Positions 17,268-26,509 of a stretch of 64,000 nucleotides of DNA are shown in pieces (position 1 is the stretch's first letter; each line of letters opens with the position of its first letter). The notes beneath the pieces were generated by a model, which worked only from the letters and a program-made list of their open reading frames with translations, searched no databases and was not told where the DNA came from. The translations under genes were made by a program, and so were the position numbers. This stretch comes from Streptomyces corynorhini. Lineage in GTDB: Bacteria; Actinomycetota; Actinomycetes; Streptomycetales; Streptomycetaceae. The DNA is taken from positions 21,756 through 85,755 of the forward strand of contig NZ_QQNA01000021.1 of assembly GCF_003346515.1 (NCBI RefSeq), in the 5' to 3' direction.

Positions 17268-17378
17268 CCACCGCGCGGAGGCCCCACCCGAGCAGATGAC
17301 CCACCGCGCAGAGGACCCGCCGAACGGAGAGCCCACCGCGCAGAGGACCCGCCGAGCGGAGAGCCCACCGAACGGAAG
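17268..17378. repeat. 32-bp tandem repeat in the intergenic region
   Basis: Two nearly identical 32-bp units (17300-17331 and 17332-17363, one difference, beginning CCCACCGCGCAGAGG) are flanked by partial copies, just beyond the malic enzyme stop and upstream of the dehydrogenase gene. No palindrome or coding frame explains it. Confidence 0.85.
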
Positions 17379-17387
17379 TCCCGAAGG

Positions 17388-18665
17388 TCAGCGCCGGGCG
17401 ACCCCCTCGGCGCGCGCCGCCGCGGCGACCGCCGCCGTGACCGCGGGGGCGACCCGTTCGTCGAACGGCGAGGGGATGACGTAGTCCGCCGCCAGCTCGT
17501 CGCCGACGACGTCGGCCAGCGCGTTCGCCGCCGCGATCTTCATGGACTCGGTGATCCGGGAGGCCCGCACCTGGAGCGCGCCCGCGAAGATGCCCGGGAA
17601 GGCGAGCACGTTGTTGATCTGGTTCGGGTAGTCGGAGCGCCCGGTGGCCACCACCGCCGCGTACCGGTGCGCGATGTCGGGGTGCACCTCGGGGGTGGGG
17701 TTGGCCATGGCGAAGACGAACGCGCCGGGCGCCATCGAGGCGATCGCCGGCTCCGGGACCGTACCGCCGGAGACCCCGATGAAGACGTCCGCGCCGCTCA
17801 GCGCCGCCTCCAGCGAACCGGAGAGCCCGGCGCGGTTGGTCAGCGCCGCCAGCTCCCGCTTGACGTCCGTCAGGTCGTCGCGGTCGGCGCTGACGATGCC
17901 CTTGCGGTCCGCGACGGCCACATCGCCGACCCCGGCCGCCAGCAGGAACTTGGCGATGGCCACCCCGGCCGCGCCCGCGCCCGAGATCACCGCGCGCAGC
18001 CCGCCGAGGGGCCGGCCGGTGAGCTTCGCCGCGTTGCGCAGGGCGGCGAGGGTGACGACGGCCGTGCCGTGCTGGTCGTCGTGGAAGACGGGGATGTCGA
18101 GGCGCTCCTGGAGCCTGCGCTCGATCTCGAAGCAGCGCGGCGCCGCGATGTCCTCCAGGTTGACGCCCCCGAAGGAGGGCGCGAGCCGGACGACGGTCTC
18201 GATGATCTCGTCCGTGTCCGTGGTGGCGAGCGCGAGCGGCACGGCGTCGACGCCGCCGAACTGCTTGAAGAGGATCGCCTTGCCCTCCATCACGGGAAGC
18301 GACGCCTCGGGGCCGATGTCACCGAGTCCGAGCACCGCCGTACCGTCCGTCACGACGGCCACGACCTGCGACTTCCAGGTGTAGTCGTGCACCAGCTCGG
18401 GCCGCTCGGCGATCGCGCTGCACACCTTGGCGACGCCGGGGGTGTACGCGAGGGACAGGTCGTCCTTGTCCCGGACCGGAACCGTCGCCCGGATGGCCAT
18501 CTTGCCGCCCCGGTGCAGCGCGAAGGCCGGATCGAAGGGCTCGTCGGTGCCGTGGCCGGTGTCGGCCGTGGCGTGCGTCGCGCTGTCCCCAGCACTCTCC
18601 CTAGTACTGTCCCCAGCACTGTCCGCAGCACTGTCGCTGCGAGGATTGACGATCTCCGCTGCCAT
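17388..18665 (-). CDS. NAD(P)-dependent malic enzyme
   Basis: 425 residues; decarboxylates malate to pyruvate, producing NAD(P)H. The malic N domain (about 45-190) has LAYTPGVAKVC and KGKAILFKQFGGVDAVPLAL-like core residues with FHDDQHGTA at the catalytic metal site. The NAD-binding domain has GAGAAGVAIAKFLL. Length fits short bacterial malic enzymes. The first 40 residues are an extra Ser/Asp/Ala-rich tail made from a degenerate repeat (cagcactgtcc in the DNA). The ATG has AAGGGG eight bases upstream. A long regulatory region with 11-bp repeats separates it from the divergent ABC importer. Confidence 0.93.
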   Translation of the reverse strand: MAAEIVNPRSDSAADSAGDSTRESAGDSATHATADTGHGTDEPFDPAFALHRGGKMAIRATVPVRDKDDLSLAYTPGVAKVCSAIAERPELVHDYTWKSQVVAVVTDGTAVLGLGDIGPEASLPVMEGKAILFKQFGGVDAVPLALATTDTDEIIETVVRLAPSFGGVNLEDIAAPRCFEIERRLQERLDIPVFHDDQHGTAVVTLAALRNAAKLTGRPLGGLRAVISGAGAAGVAIAKFLLAAGVGDVAVADRKGIVSADRDDLTDVKRELAALTNRAGLSGSLEAALSGADVFIGVSGGTVPEPAIASMAPGAFVFAMANPTPEVHPDIAHRYAAVVATGRSDYPNQINNVLAFPGIFAGALQVRASRITESMKIAAANALADVVGDELAADYVIPSPFDERVAPAVTAAVAAAARAEGVARR

Positions 18666-19239
18666 GTAGATGACCCCTTAAGTCTTCATCAGTTGAGGGT
18701 GTCCACTCCTGGGTGAGGAGGGGTGGGCGGGCATCGCGTACGCGCCCCGCGTAGCGGTTGGCCCGCCCGGCAGGGATGTATACGTACGCGCGGGCGCGCC
18801 GCACACGCGCCCGGAGCCCCGGATGAGGGGTGTAATCGTCCTTCATACCGGACGGACCGCATCGTTCACGAGTCCATTCCCTCCGGTGATCCGCTGATGA
18901 TCCACGAGTGATCCGCGGGTGATCACGATGGTGAACCCCACGGTGAGATGGCTCATGCCGGAACAATTCGGACGCATCCGGTAAGCGGCATGATGCACAC
19001 CCAAGGAAGGAAATGAACCGGAGATTTTCCGGCCGGAAGAAGGTATTCCCACAGATGGTCCGGATTGATGTACCGCCACGCAGGGGTCGGGGGGTGTCCC
19101 GTTACCCGATTTTGACATGCCCGATCGCCTGAATGGGCCAGTCCAAATGGCAGGATGCCGTCATCACACTCGGTCGCGACACTCGAAGACGCGTGCTCGG
19201 CCACTTGGCAGCTCCCTCATCCGCCGGAGGACCCTGATC
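18666..19239. other. 574-bp divergent control region
   Basis: This region separates malic enzyme (leftward) from the amino-acid ABC operon (rightward) and is more AT-rich around 18990-19190 than the surrounding coding DNA. Apart from the 11-bp repeat array I see no gene. Short open frames here lack ribosome sites and codon bias. Confidence 0.6.
18885..18952. promoter_or_regulatory. PHO-box-like array of 11-bp direct repeats
   Basis: Four units in exact 11-bp steps (18885, 18896, 18907, 18918; consensus RRTGATCCRCG) are followed by two more at 12-bp steps (18930 and 18942). On the minus strand they read GATCACC, with one exact GTTCACC. Streptomyces PhoP binds 11-nt direct repeats of GTTCACC-like sequence, so this is a candidate PhoP site between malic enzyme and the amino-acid importer. 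Another response regulator with the same geometry is possible. Confidence 0.5.
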
Positions 19240-20193
19240 ATGACCGCACGCACCATCCGCCGTACGACCGCCGTGAAGTCCCGGATCGCCACGGCAGGCG
19301 CGATCGTGGTCGCCGGCAGCCTGTTGCTGACCGCCTGCGGTGACCAGACTCAGAGCGGCGAGAAGTCCGTGGAGTCCTCGAAGGCCCCCCTCTTCGACCA
19401 GCTGCCCAAGGCCATCCAGGACAAGGGTGTCGTCAAGGTCGGCTCGGACATCTCCTACGCCCCCGTCGAGTTCAAGGACAAGTCCGGCAAGACGGTGGGC
19501 ATCGACCCGGATCTCGCGGACGCGCTCGGCAAGCAGCTGGGCGTCACCTTCGAGTTCGAGAACGGCACCTTCGACTCGCTCCTCACGGGCCTGCGCTCCA
19601 AGCGGTACGACATGGCCATGTCCGCCATGACGGACACCAAGGACCGCCAGAACGGCGTGGACAGCGACACGGGCAAGAAGGTCGGCGAGGGCGTCGACTT
19701 CGTCGACTACTTCACGGCCGGGGTCTCGCTGTACACCAAGCAGGGCGCGAAGACCGGCATCACGACCTGGTCGGACGTCTGCGGCAAGAAGATCGTCGTC
19801 CAGCGCGCCACCGTCTCGGAGGACCTGGCCAAGGCGGAGAGCAAGAAGTGTACGAGCGCCGGGAAGGGCAAGATCTCCATCGAGTCGTTCGACAACGACC
19901 AGCAGGCGCAGACGCGGCTGCGCAGTGGTGGCGCCGTGGTCGGCTCCAGTGACGCCCCGGTCGCCGCCTACGCGGCCAAGACCTCGGGCGGCGGCAAGGA
20001 CTTCGAGGTCGTCGGGGAGCAGGTCGAGGCCGCTCCGTACGGCATCGCCGTGGCGAAGGGCAGCCCGCTGGCGAAGGCCCTCAAGGACGCCATGGACGCG
20101 ATCATCAAGAGCGGCGAGTACGCCAAGATCCTCGACAAGTGGGGCGCCGGTGAGGGCGCCGTGACGGAAGCCAAGATCAACGGCGGCTCCTGA
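19240..20193 (+). CDS. polar amino-acid ABC transporter, lipoprotein substrate-binding subunit
   Basis: 317 residues starting at ATG 19240 behind CGGAGG. A twin-Arg-containing signal peptide ends at the lipobox LLTAC with Cys33, so the mature protein is membrane-anchored. The rest is the SBP family 3 fold ([52 protein letters not shown]). That family binds glutamate/glutamine, cystine or basic amino acids; the substrate is not decided by sequence reading. It heads an operon with permease and ATPase genes. Confidence 0.92.
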   Translation: MTARTIRRTTAVKSRIATAGAIVVAGSLLLTACGDQTQSGEKSVESSKAPLFDQLPKAIQDKGVVKVGSDISYAPVEFKDKSGKTVGIDPDLADALGKQLGVTFEFENGTFDSLLTGLRSKRYDMAMSAMTDTKDRQNGVDSDTGKKVGEGVDFVDYFTAGVSLYTKQGAKTGITTWSDVCGKKIVVQRATVSEDLAKAESKKCTSAGKGKISIESFDNDQQAQTRLRSGGAVVGSSDAPVAAYAAKTSGGGKDFEVVGEQVEAAPYGIAVAKGSPLAKALKDAMDAIIKSGEYAKILDKWGAGEGAVTEAKINGGS

Positions 20194-20220
20194 CCTGCCG
20201 GGCGAGGAAAGGCAGCTTCC

Positions 20221-21159
20221 GTGAGCGTCGAGATCGACAAGCCGAGCGGACCGCAGAACGCGCCGTCCGCCGTCGCGCAACCCATCGCGGCCATCCCCGT
20301 ACGGCACTACGGGCGGTACGTCTCCGCGGTGATCGCCATCGCGCTGCTGTGCGCGATCGTATACGCGTTCGCCCAGGGCAAGATCAACTGGGGCGCCATC
20401 CCCGACTACTTCTTCGACGACCGCATCCTGGAGGGCGTGGGCCAGACCATGCTGCTCACGGTCGTCTCGATGCTGATCGGCGTCGTCGGCGGCATCGTGC
20501 TGGCGGTGATGCGGCTGTCGAAGAACCCGGTGATGTCGTCGATCGCCTGGTCGTACATCTGGTTCTTCCGCGGCACCCCGGTCCTCGTGCAGCTGATGGT
20601 CTGGTTCAACCTGGGGCTGGTCTTCGAGTACATCAATCTCGGGCCGGTCTACAAGGACTACTGGTCCAGCTTCATGACGCCCTTCCTGACGGCCCTGCTG
20701 GGTCTCGGGCTGAACGAGGCCGCCTACATGGCCGAGATCTGCCGGGCGGGCCTGCTGTCGGTCGACGAGGGCCAGACGGAGGCGTCGCACGCGCTGGGCA
20801 TGAGCCACGCCAAGACGCTGCGCCGGATCGTGATCCCGCAGGCGATGCGGGTGGTCGTGCCGCCGACCGGCAACGAAGTCATCAACATGCTCAAGACGAC
20901 CTCGCTGGTCTCGGCCGTCCAGTACTACGAACTGCTGCGGTACGCGCAGGACATCGGGCAGTCCTCCGGCGCCCCGGTGGAGATGCTCTTCCTGGCGGCG
21001 GCCTGGTACCTGGTCATGACCTCGGTCCTGTCCGTGGGCCAGTACTACCTGGAGCGGTACTACGCGCGCGGTTCCAGCCGGAACCTGCCGCCCTCCCCGC
21101 TCCAGCGCGTCCGCGTGAATCTGCTGTCCCTCGGCCGGCCCAAGGGAGGCATGGCATGA
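20221..21159 (+). CDS. polar amino-acid ABC transporter, permease
   Basis: 312 residues with a GTG start behind GAGGAAAGG. It has about five or six membrane helices and the HisM/GlnP-type signature loop ([20 protein letters not shown]) that contacts the ATPase. The N-terminal 45 residues and Arg-rich C-terminus are cytosolic. A single permease gene implies a homodimeric channel. Its stop overlaps the ATPase start by 4 bp (ATGA). Confidence 0.93.
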   Translation: MSVEIDKPSGPQNAPSAVAQPIAAIPVRHYGRYVSAVIAIALLCAIVYAFAQGKINWGAIPDYFFDDRILEGVGQTMLLTVVSMLIGVVGGIVLAVMRLSKNPVMSSIAWSYIWFFRGTPVLVQLMVWFNLGLVFEYINLGPVYKDYWSSFMTPFLTALLGLGLNEAAYMAEICRAGLLSVDEGQTEASHALGMSHAKTLRRIVIPQAMRVVVPPTGNEVINMLKTTSLVSAVQYYELLRYAQDIGQSSGAPVEMLFLAAAWYLVMTSVLSVGQYYLERYYARGSSRNLPPSPLQRVRVNLLSLGRPKGGMA

Positions 21160-21917
21160 CCGCGATGGTGAAGGCCGAGGGCGTCCACAAGTCCTTCGGC
21201 GCCGCCCACATTCTCAAGGGCATCGATCTGGAGGTCGCGCCGCGCGAGGTGTTCTGTCTGATCGGCCCGTCCGGCTCCGGCAAGTCGACCTTCCTGCGCT
21301 GCATCAACCACCTGGAGAAGATCAACGCGGGCCGGCTGTCGGTCGACGGGGAGCTGGTCGGCTACCGGCAGCGCGGCGACAAGCTGTACGAGCTGAAGGA
21401 CGCCGAGGTCGCCAGGAAGCGCCGGGACATCGGCATGGTCTTCCAGCGCTTCAACCTCTTCCCGCACATGACGGCGCTGGAGAACGTCATGGAGGCGCCG
21501 GTCCAGGTGCGCGGCGAGGCCAAGGCCGTCGCCCGCGCCCGCGCCGAACGGCTGCTGGACCGGGTGGGCCTGGCCGACAAGGCGGGCAACTACCCCTCGC
21601 AGCTCTCCGGCGGCCAGCAGCAGCGCGTGGCGATCGCCCGCGCGCTGGCGATGGAGCCGAAGCTGATGCTCTTCGACGAGCCGACGTCGGCGCTCGACCC
21701 GGAGCTGGTGGGCGATGTGCTGGACGTGATGCGCGGGCTGGCCGAGGACGGCATGACGATGATCGTCGTCACGCACGAGATGGGCTTCGCGCGGGAGGTC
21801 GGCGACGCGCTGGTCTTCATGGACGACGGCGTGGTGGTCGAGTCGGGCCACCCCCGGGACGTGCTGACCGATCCGCAGCACGAGCGGACGAAGTCGTTCC
21901 TGTCCAAGGTGCTGTGA
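21156..21917 (+). CDS. polar amino-acid ABC transporter, ATPase
   Basis: 253 residues. Walker A is GPSGSGKST (37-45), the Q-loop is [10 protein letters not shown], the signature is LSGGQQQR, Walker B with the D-loop is [12 protein letters not shown], and the switch His is in VTHEMGFA. This is the GlnQ/HisP class that energises amino-acid import. It is the last gene of the operon and is followed by a strong hairpin at 21970-21997. Confidence 0.95.
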   Translation: MTAMVKAEGVHKSFGAAHILKGIDLEVAPREVFCLIGPSGSGKSTFLRCINHLEKINAGRLSVDGELVGYRQRGDKLYELKDAEVARKRRDIGMVFQRFNLFPHMTALENVMEAPVQVRGEAKAVARARAERLLDRVGLADKAGNYPSQLSGGQQQRVAIARALAMEPKLMLFDEPTSALDPELVGDVLDVMRGLAEDGMTMIVVTHEMGFAREVGDALVFMDDGVVVESGHPRDVLTDPQHERTKSFLSKVL

Positions 21918-21969
21918 TCGCGGGGCCCGCCAGGGGCCTCGCGACCGGGCGCGCGGGCGGAGCGACGAG

Positions 21970-21997
21970 GGGCGGTACGGCTGCGGCCGTACCGCCC
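21970..21997. terminator. 12-bp perfect hairpin between converging genes
   Basis: GGGCGGTACGGC (21970-21981) pairs perfectly with 21986-21997 around a 4-base loop. It lies between the ABC ATPase stop and the methyltransferase stop, so it can terminate both strands. Confidence 0.85.
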
Positions 21998-22006
21998 GCG
22001 CCGCGC

Positions 22007-22804
22007 CTACTTCAGAGCGAGGACGAGCGCGTCGGAGGGCGAGGACCAGACGCTCCGCGCCTCCGCGAAGCCCGCCGCGCGCAGCGTCCGCACATGCCAG
22101 TCCAGCGGCGGCGTATCGCCCTCGGCGTGCTCACCGTAGATCCTGAACCGCTCGGCGGCCGGCCCGGCGAGTACCGGGTCCTGGGCCACCAGCTGCCACC
22201 ACTCGGCCCAGTCGACGGCGCCCGCCGCCTTGGCGCGGTCCATGGCGGCGTGCCGGTGGGCCCGCTCGGCGGCGTTGATCCGGGGCGTGGACGCGTCGGG
22301 CATATGGTCGGCGTTCATGAACACGCCCCCGTCGGCGACCAGCGCGCCGAGCCGGCCGTACAGCGCGGCGAGCGGTTCCTCGTGCAGCCAGTGCAGTGCG
22401 GTGGCGGTGAGGACGGCGTCGTACGAGCGGTGCGGCAGCAGCTCCGGCCACCCCGGGTCCTTGAGGTCGGCCGTGACGAGGGTGACGCGCTCGTCGCCGT
22501 CGAAGCAGCCGTGGGCGATGGCCAGGAGCGCGGGGTCGAGGTCGACGCCCGTGCTGGTGGCGCGGGGAAGGCGGCGCAGCAGGCGGTCGGTGATGCTGCC
22601 CGTGCCGCAGGCGAGGTCGAGCACCCGGGGCGCGGGGCCGACGAGGGCCTCCACCATGTCGAGCATGACCCGGAAGCGGTCCTCGCGGTCCGGCAGGTAC
22701 CACTCCTGCTGCCGGTCCCAGCTCTCCTGCCAGGCGCGCCAGTCGGGGGCGGCCCCGCCGCCGATATCCGTTCCGGTCCCCGTACCGGTCTCCGTCTTCG
22801 CCAT
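22007..22804 (-). CDS. class I SAM-dependent methyltransferase
   Basis: 265 residues. Motif I is VLDLACGTGSITDRLLRRLP near residue 60-80, followed by GVDLDPALLAIA and the acidic post-motifs. The C-terminal part has a Trp/Glu-rich substrate region reminiscent of trans-aconitate 2-methyltransferase relatives; the substrate is unknown. A GGAGGTGG ribosome site precedes the ATG at 22804. The N-terminus has a short Thr-Gly repeat. Transcribed divergently from the CGNR gene. Confidence 0.88.
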   Translation of the reverse strand: MAKTETGTGTGTDIGGGAAPDWRAWQESWDRQQEWYLPDREDRFRVMLDMVEALVGPAPRVLDLACGTGSITDRLLRRLPRATSTGVDLDPALLAIAHGCFDGDERVTLVTADLKDPGWPELLPHRSYDAVLTATALHWLHEEPLAALYGRLGALVADGGVFMNADHMPDASTPRINAAERAHRHAAMDRAKAAGAVDWAEWWQLVAQDPVLAGPAAERFRIYGEHAEGDTPPLDWHVRTLRAAGFAEARSVWSSPSDALVLALK

Positions 22805-22895
22805 GGAAACCCACCTCCGTAATACCCTAAGAGCAGAACGAGTCATTACCGTTCGCGACGAACCCGACCCTAGACCGCTTCCGTAAGGACTACAA

Positions 22896-23525
22896 GTGGA
22901 ACTGGCCTCTTACTCGGACTATGCCGTACGCCTGGTCAACACCGAGGAACCGGCCCGCGGCACGGACGCCCTGACCTCGGTCGACACCGTGCGCTCCCTC
23001 TTCGGCCCCAGCTCCCAGGCGGCCCGCCGCGCCACCGACGCGGATGTCACCCGCTTCCGCTCGGTACGGTCCCGGCTGCGCGCGGTCTTCACCGCCGCCG
23101 ACGCGGGCGAGGCCACCTTGGCGGTGGACATGCTGAACTCGCTGCTGCTGGAGTTCCCCGTCAGCCCGCAGATCTCTGGCCACGACTTCCTGGACGACGA
23201 GGGCCGGCCGCGCTGGCATCTGCACCTCGCGGAGCACCCGTCGAACGCGACGGCGGGCTACGCGGCGACGGCGGCCATGGGGCTCGCGTTCCACCTCACG
23301 GAGTACGGAGTGGACCGGCTCGGCCTGTGCCAGGCGGCGCCGTGCCGCAACGCGTACCTCGACACCTCCACCAACCGCTCGCGCCGCTACTGCTCCGACC
23401 GCTGCGCGACCCGCGCCAACGTCGCCGCCTACCGGGCCCGCAAACGCCTGGAGAGCGAGCGCTCGGCCGCCACCGGCCGCAGCGCGGACACCAGCCAGGA
23501 GGCCACGGCGCGCGGCCCCCGCTGA
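22896..23525 (+). CDS. CGNR zinc-finger protein (putative stress regulator)
   Basis: 209 residues with a GTG start. The N-terminal ABATE-like region (MELASYSDYAVRLVNTEEPA, helical to about 150) is followed by a C-terminal treble-clef finger with Cys pairs LGLCQAAPC and YCSDRCATRANVAAYR, the CGNR signature. Such proteins are presumed DNA-binding regulators. The last 97 bases overlap, tail to tail, the 3' end of the SodX gene on the other strand. Confidence 0.88.
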   Translation: MELASYSDYAVRLVNTEEPARGTDALTSVDTVRSLFGPSSQAARRATDADVTRFRSVRSRLRAVFTAADAGEATLAVDMLNSLLLEFPVSPQISGHDFLDDEGRPRWHLHLAEHPSNATAGYAATAAMGLAFHLTEYGVDRLGLCQAAPCRNAYLDTSTNRSRRYCSDRCATRANVAAYRARKRLESERSAATGRSADTSQEATARGPR

Positions 23526-23845
23526 TCCCCCAGCGGGCGGTAGCGCACCCTGACCCGCCCCAGCAGCAGCTCCTCGGGAACCGTTCCGAACACCCGGCTG
23601 TCCCCTTCGGCCCCCGGGTTGTCCCCGAGCACCCACCATCCGCCGTGGCGTCGCTCGATCAGCCGCTTCACGATGAGCAGATCCTGCTGCAACGGGTGCC
23701 TCAGCACCGCCACGTCGCCCGGCCGCACCGCGGCACGGTAGTGCACGAGAAGCTGGTCGCCGTGTCTGAGCGTGGGATACATGGAGGGCCCCCACACCTC
23801 GGCGATCCCCAGCAGCGCCCCCGGCTCCCGCCCGTCCTCGGCCAT
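23429..23845 (-). CDS. sodX: nickel superoxide dismutase maturation protease (SodX, S26 type)
   Basis: 138 residues of signal-peptidase fold with the Ser-Lys dyad Ser21 (WGPSMYPTL) and Lys60 (LIVKRL) and the GDNPGAEGDSR box. SodX-type proteases remove the N-terminal leader of Ni-SOD to expose the His1-Cys2-Cys6 nickel hook. The divergent sodN gene next door fixes the assignment. The ATG at 23845 has GGGAGGTG upstream. There is no N-terminal membrane helix, as in other SodX. Its 3' end overlaps the CGNR gene by 97 bases in antisense. Confidence 0.92.
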   Translation of the reverse strand: MAEDGREPGALLGIAEVWGPSMYPTLRHGDQLLVHYRAAVRPGDVAVLRHPLQQDLLIVKRLIERRHGGWWVLGDNPGAEGDSRVFGTVPEELLLGRVRVRYRPLGDQRGPRAVASWLVSALRPVAAERSLSRRLRAR

Positions 23846-23995
23846 CCGCCACCTCCCGCTCCCACGGTACGGGGTGCCATGGGTCCCGTACCGGCCCCGT
23901 ACTTTCGTCCTAAGCCCCAGGGGGCACACGCGAAAAGACTCTTCTCACGGAGTAATGTCCCACCTGAGAAGACGATCACGAGGAAGGACAGCTCC

Positions 23996-24391
23996 ATGCT
24001 TTCCCGCCTGTTTGCCCCCAAGGTCAAGGTCAGCGCCCACTGCGACCTCCCCTGCGGCGTGTACGACCCGGCCCAGGCCCGGATCGAGGCCGAGTCGGTC
24101 AAGGCCGTCCAGGAGAAGATGCAGGGCAACGACGACGCCCACTTCCAGGCGCGCGCCACGGTCATCAAGGAGCAGCGCGCCGAGCTGGCCAAGCACCACG
24201 TTTCGGTGCTCTGGAGCGACTACTTCAAGCCGCCGCACTTCGAGAAGTACCCGGAGCTGCACCAGCTGGTCAACGACACCCTGAAGGCCCTGTCGACCGC
24301 GAAGGGCTCCACGGACCCGGCGACGGGCCAGAAGGCCCTGGACTACATCGCGCAGGTCGACAAGATCTTCTGGGAGACCAAGAAGGCCTGA
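23996..24391 (+). CDS. sodN: nickel superoxide dismutase precursor
   Basis: 131 residues; disproportionates superoxide with a Ni centre. The first 14 residues (MLSRLFAPKVKVSA) are the leader; cleavage yields HCDLPCGVY, whose His15, Cys16 and Cys20 are the Ni ligands. The remainder is the four-helix bundle with KEQRAELAKHHVSVLW and ALDYIAQVDKIFWETKKA. Cytosolic homohexamer in the known family. ATG behind AGGAAGG. Divergent from sodX and followed by a large hairpin. Confidence 0.97.
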   Translation: MLSRLFAPKVKVSAHCDLPCGVYDPAQARIEAESVKAVQEKMQGNDDAHFQARATVIKEQRAELAKHHVSVLWSDYFKPPHFEKYPELHQLVNDTLKALSTAKGSTDPATGQKALDYIAQVDKIFWETKKA

Positions 24392-24444
24392 TCTATGGCT
24401 AGGCCGTCTGACCTGCGATTACGCGGGTCGCATCGCCTACCTGT

Positions 24445-24498
24445 CCGCACCCGGTCCGCAGGCCGCCGAGAACGGCGTCCATGACGGTCCGGGTGCGG
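24445..24498. terminator. long hairpin downstream of sodN
   Basis: CCGCACCCGG (24445-24454) pairs perfectly with 24489-24498, and pairing continues inward with one mismatch. The inner 30 bases can form a second small stem. It sits between sodN and the converging glycosyltransferase gene, so a bidirectional terminator is the simplest reading. Confidence 0.65.
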
Positions 24499-24577
24499 TC
24501 TTGTGAGGCTTGAGCCCCACCGGCCGCCCGCCACCGGGCGCGTCCGGGGGCCGCGTCCGGGGGTCGTCGTGTCGCTG

Positions 24578-26137
24578 TCAGTGCGCCGGGGCGCGTCTCT
24601 CGTACAGGGTTACCCTGCGGCCACGGACCTGTGCGTCGGCGATCGCTCTGAAGTGTTCCCTCAGCACGGCGGATTTCACCTTGTCGCGCTCGGCCCCCGG
24701 CTCCCTCGCCACCTGCGGCGCGTCCGTCACCAGCAGGATGCGGCGCTCGGCGAGCATCGCGGCGCGTATCCGGGCCGGGGCGGCCTCGGTGCCCTTCAGC
24801 GTTCCGGAGTCGCGCGGGCTCCGGGTCAGGGCGATGTCGCGCAGGCCGGTGAAGGCGCCGGGGGTGACGGACTCGGTGTCCCTGCGCGCCGACGGGATGA
24901 AGAGCACCGCGTTGCCGGTCTCCTTGAGGCGCCGTATGTCCGAGGTCACCGCCAGGACGTCGTCCACCCTGCTGGCCGGGGAGCGTTTGGCGAGCGCCTG
25001 CGGCAGCAGGGCCGCCATCGCGGCGGCGATCGCCACGGGGAGGATCCATCTCGACGCGCGGGGAAACCGGGGGGTGGCCGCCCGTATCGCCGCGCCGACG
25101 GCGGTGCCGATGAGCAGGGCCAGGCCCAGCAGGCTGAAGAGTATGTACCGGTCCAGGAAGAGCGGCTGGACCAGGGAGAGGGCGATGAGCGCGAGCTGTG
25201 GCACCGCCAGCAGCGGCAGTCCGACGACCGCCGCCGACAGACGGCCCGCCCGGGGCCGGTCCAGCAGGGCGCCTGCGCCGCCGATGGCCAGCAGGACCGC
25301 GGGGCCTGTCAGCATGTGCCAGGTGAGCGGCGGTATCCACGACACCTGCGCGGACTGGCCCCGGCTGAAGAGGACCAGGGGCAGCGCGCAGGCGGTGGCG
25401 ACCCCCGAGGCCGCGGTCCAGCGGGTCCATACGCCCCGGTCGGCCCGGCTCCAGATCAGGGTCGTCATGTGCGCCGGAAGGATCAGCAGCGAGAGCCAGT
25501 TCAGGAGGCCGCTCATCAGGACGATGCCGCCGTAGGCCGCCCAGTGGGCCGTCAGGTGCCACCCCCGCAGACCCCGGCCACCCAGACCCCGGCCACCCGG
25601 ACCCCGGCCCTGGAGCAGGACCACGAGGAGCAGTGTGGAGATCCCCGCCCCGGCCGCGACCAGCGCGTACGGACGCCCCTCCTGGAGGTAGAACTGCACG
25701 GCGGGAAGCAGCCCGAAGGCCAGCCCTCCCGCCAGCCCCGCCCATGGGCCCGCCAGCCGGTGGCCGATGGCCCCCACGCACGCCGCGGCGACCGCGGCGG
25801 CCAGCACCGAGGGCAGCCGCAGGGTGGTGGTGCCGGGCCCGAAGCACGCGAACAGGGCGTGCATGAACAGGTAGTAGCAGCCGTGCACGACATCGACGTT
25901 CCCCAGCATGTGCACGATCTCGGACGGGGAGCGCTGGGCGACTTGCCAGGTCGCGGCCTCGTCCCGCCACACACTGCCCTGCCGTGACAGACCCCACAGG
26001 CCGAAGAGGAAGGTCCACACCGCCGGTATCGCCCGGACGAGAACGCGGTGGTGCCTCGGGCAGGCCGGGGACGCCGAGGATGTCGTCGCGCCCTTCGCGG
26101 AAGAGGGCGCAGCGCGAGAGGTACGAGCAGTGGGCAT
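24578..26137 (-). CDS. membrane glycosyltransferase (GT-C/GT39-like)
   Basis: About 519 residues from ATG 26137 (MPTARTSRAAP); an upstream in-frame GTG at 26188 is possible but has no ribosome site. Around ten to twelve hydrophobic segments follow an extracytoplasmic loop with WRDEAATWQVAQRS, the acidic catalytic loop of the dolichyl/decaprenyl-phosphate-mannose-dependent GT39/ArnT class. The C-terminal 130 residues are soluble. It probably glycosylates a surface protein or lipid from a polyprenyl sugar donor. Monocistronic; acceptor unknown. Confidence 0.82.
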   Translation of the reverse strand: MPTARTSRAAPSSAKGATTSSASPACPRHHRVLVRAIPAVWTFLFGLWGLSRQGSVWRDEAATWQVAQRSPSEIVHMLGNVDVVHGCYYLFMHALFACFGPGTTTLRLPSVLAAAVAAACVGAIGHRLAGPWAGLAGGLAFGLLPAVQFYLQEGRPYALVAAGAGISTLLLVVLLQGRGPGGRGLGGRGLRGWHLTAHWAAYGGIVLMSGLLNWLSLLILPAHMTTLIWSRADRGVWTRWTAASGVATACALPLVLFSRGQSAQVSWIPPLTWHMLTGPAVLLAIGGAGALLDRPRAGRLSAAVVGLPLLAVPQLALIALSLVQPLFLDRYILFSLLGLALLIGTAVGAAIRAATPRFPRASRWILPVAIAAAMAALLPQALAKRSPASRVDDVLAVTSDIRRLKETGNAVLFIPSARRDTESVTPGAFTGLRDIALTRSPRDSGTLKGTEAAPARIRAAMLAERRILLVTDAPQVAREPGAERDKVKSAVLREHFRAIADAQVRGRRVTLYERRAPAH

Positions 26138-26509
26138 GAAGGAGGGCTTCCGGACGGGCTGTCGCATCGGGACGGCGGGTGGGGGCACGAAGGCCGTTCA
26201 CCGACCACGACATCGATGCTCCGCAGCCCCCCGTGTGCGGCCGCCCCGAAAGTCAGCGCGGCCAAGGATGCCATCCTTCTCCCCGTCTTGTCGCGTGTCC
26301 CGGTCACGTTGTCGCGTGTCCCGGTCACGGCGGACTCCGCCGACGGGCTCCGCGCCCCGCTCTACCGCGCCCGGACGAGAACGGGCCGCCGGGACCTTCG
26401 GTGATGGCCGACGCCCTGGATTCCGCGTGCGCGCTCGTCGGCGTTCCCTGGGGCCTGACGACGCGTCTGTCCCCCTCGTACCCCCGCCGTCCGACCGCCC
26501 GCCGTGCGC
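26138..26509. other. 372-bp intergenic region with a 21-bp tandem duplication
   Basis: A perfect 21-bp unit (starting TTGTCGCGTGTCCCGG) is present twice in tandem at 26288-26308 and 26309-26329. Near 26484-26550 the CCGCCGTCCGAC motif repeats and runs into the end of the metallophosphatase gene. No gene is supported here. Confidence 0.7.

Noticed and set aside
18843..19204. Short minus-strand genes in the malic enzyme-ABC gap
   Set aside because: Frames of about 80-90 codons lack ribosome sites and codon-position bias and overlap the repeat array.
24392..24577. Transposase remnant downstream of sodN
   Set aside because: The translated tail has no recognisable transposase motif, and the inverted repeat is better explained as a terminator.
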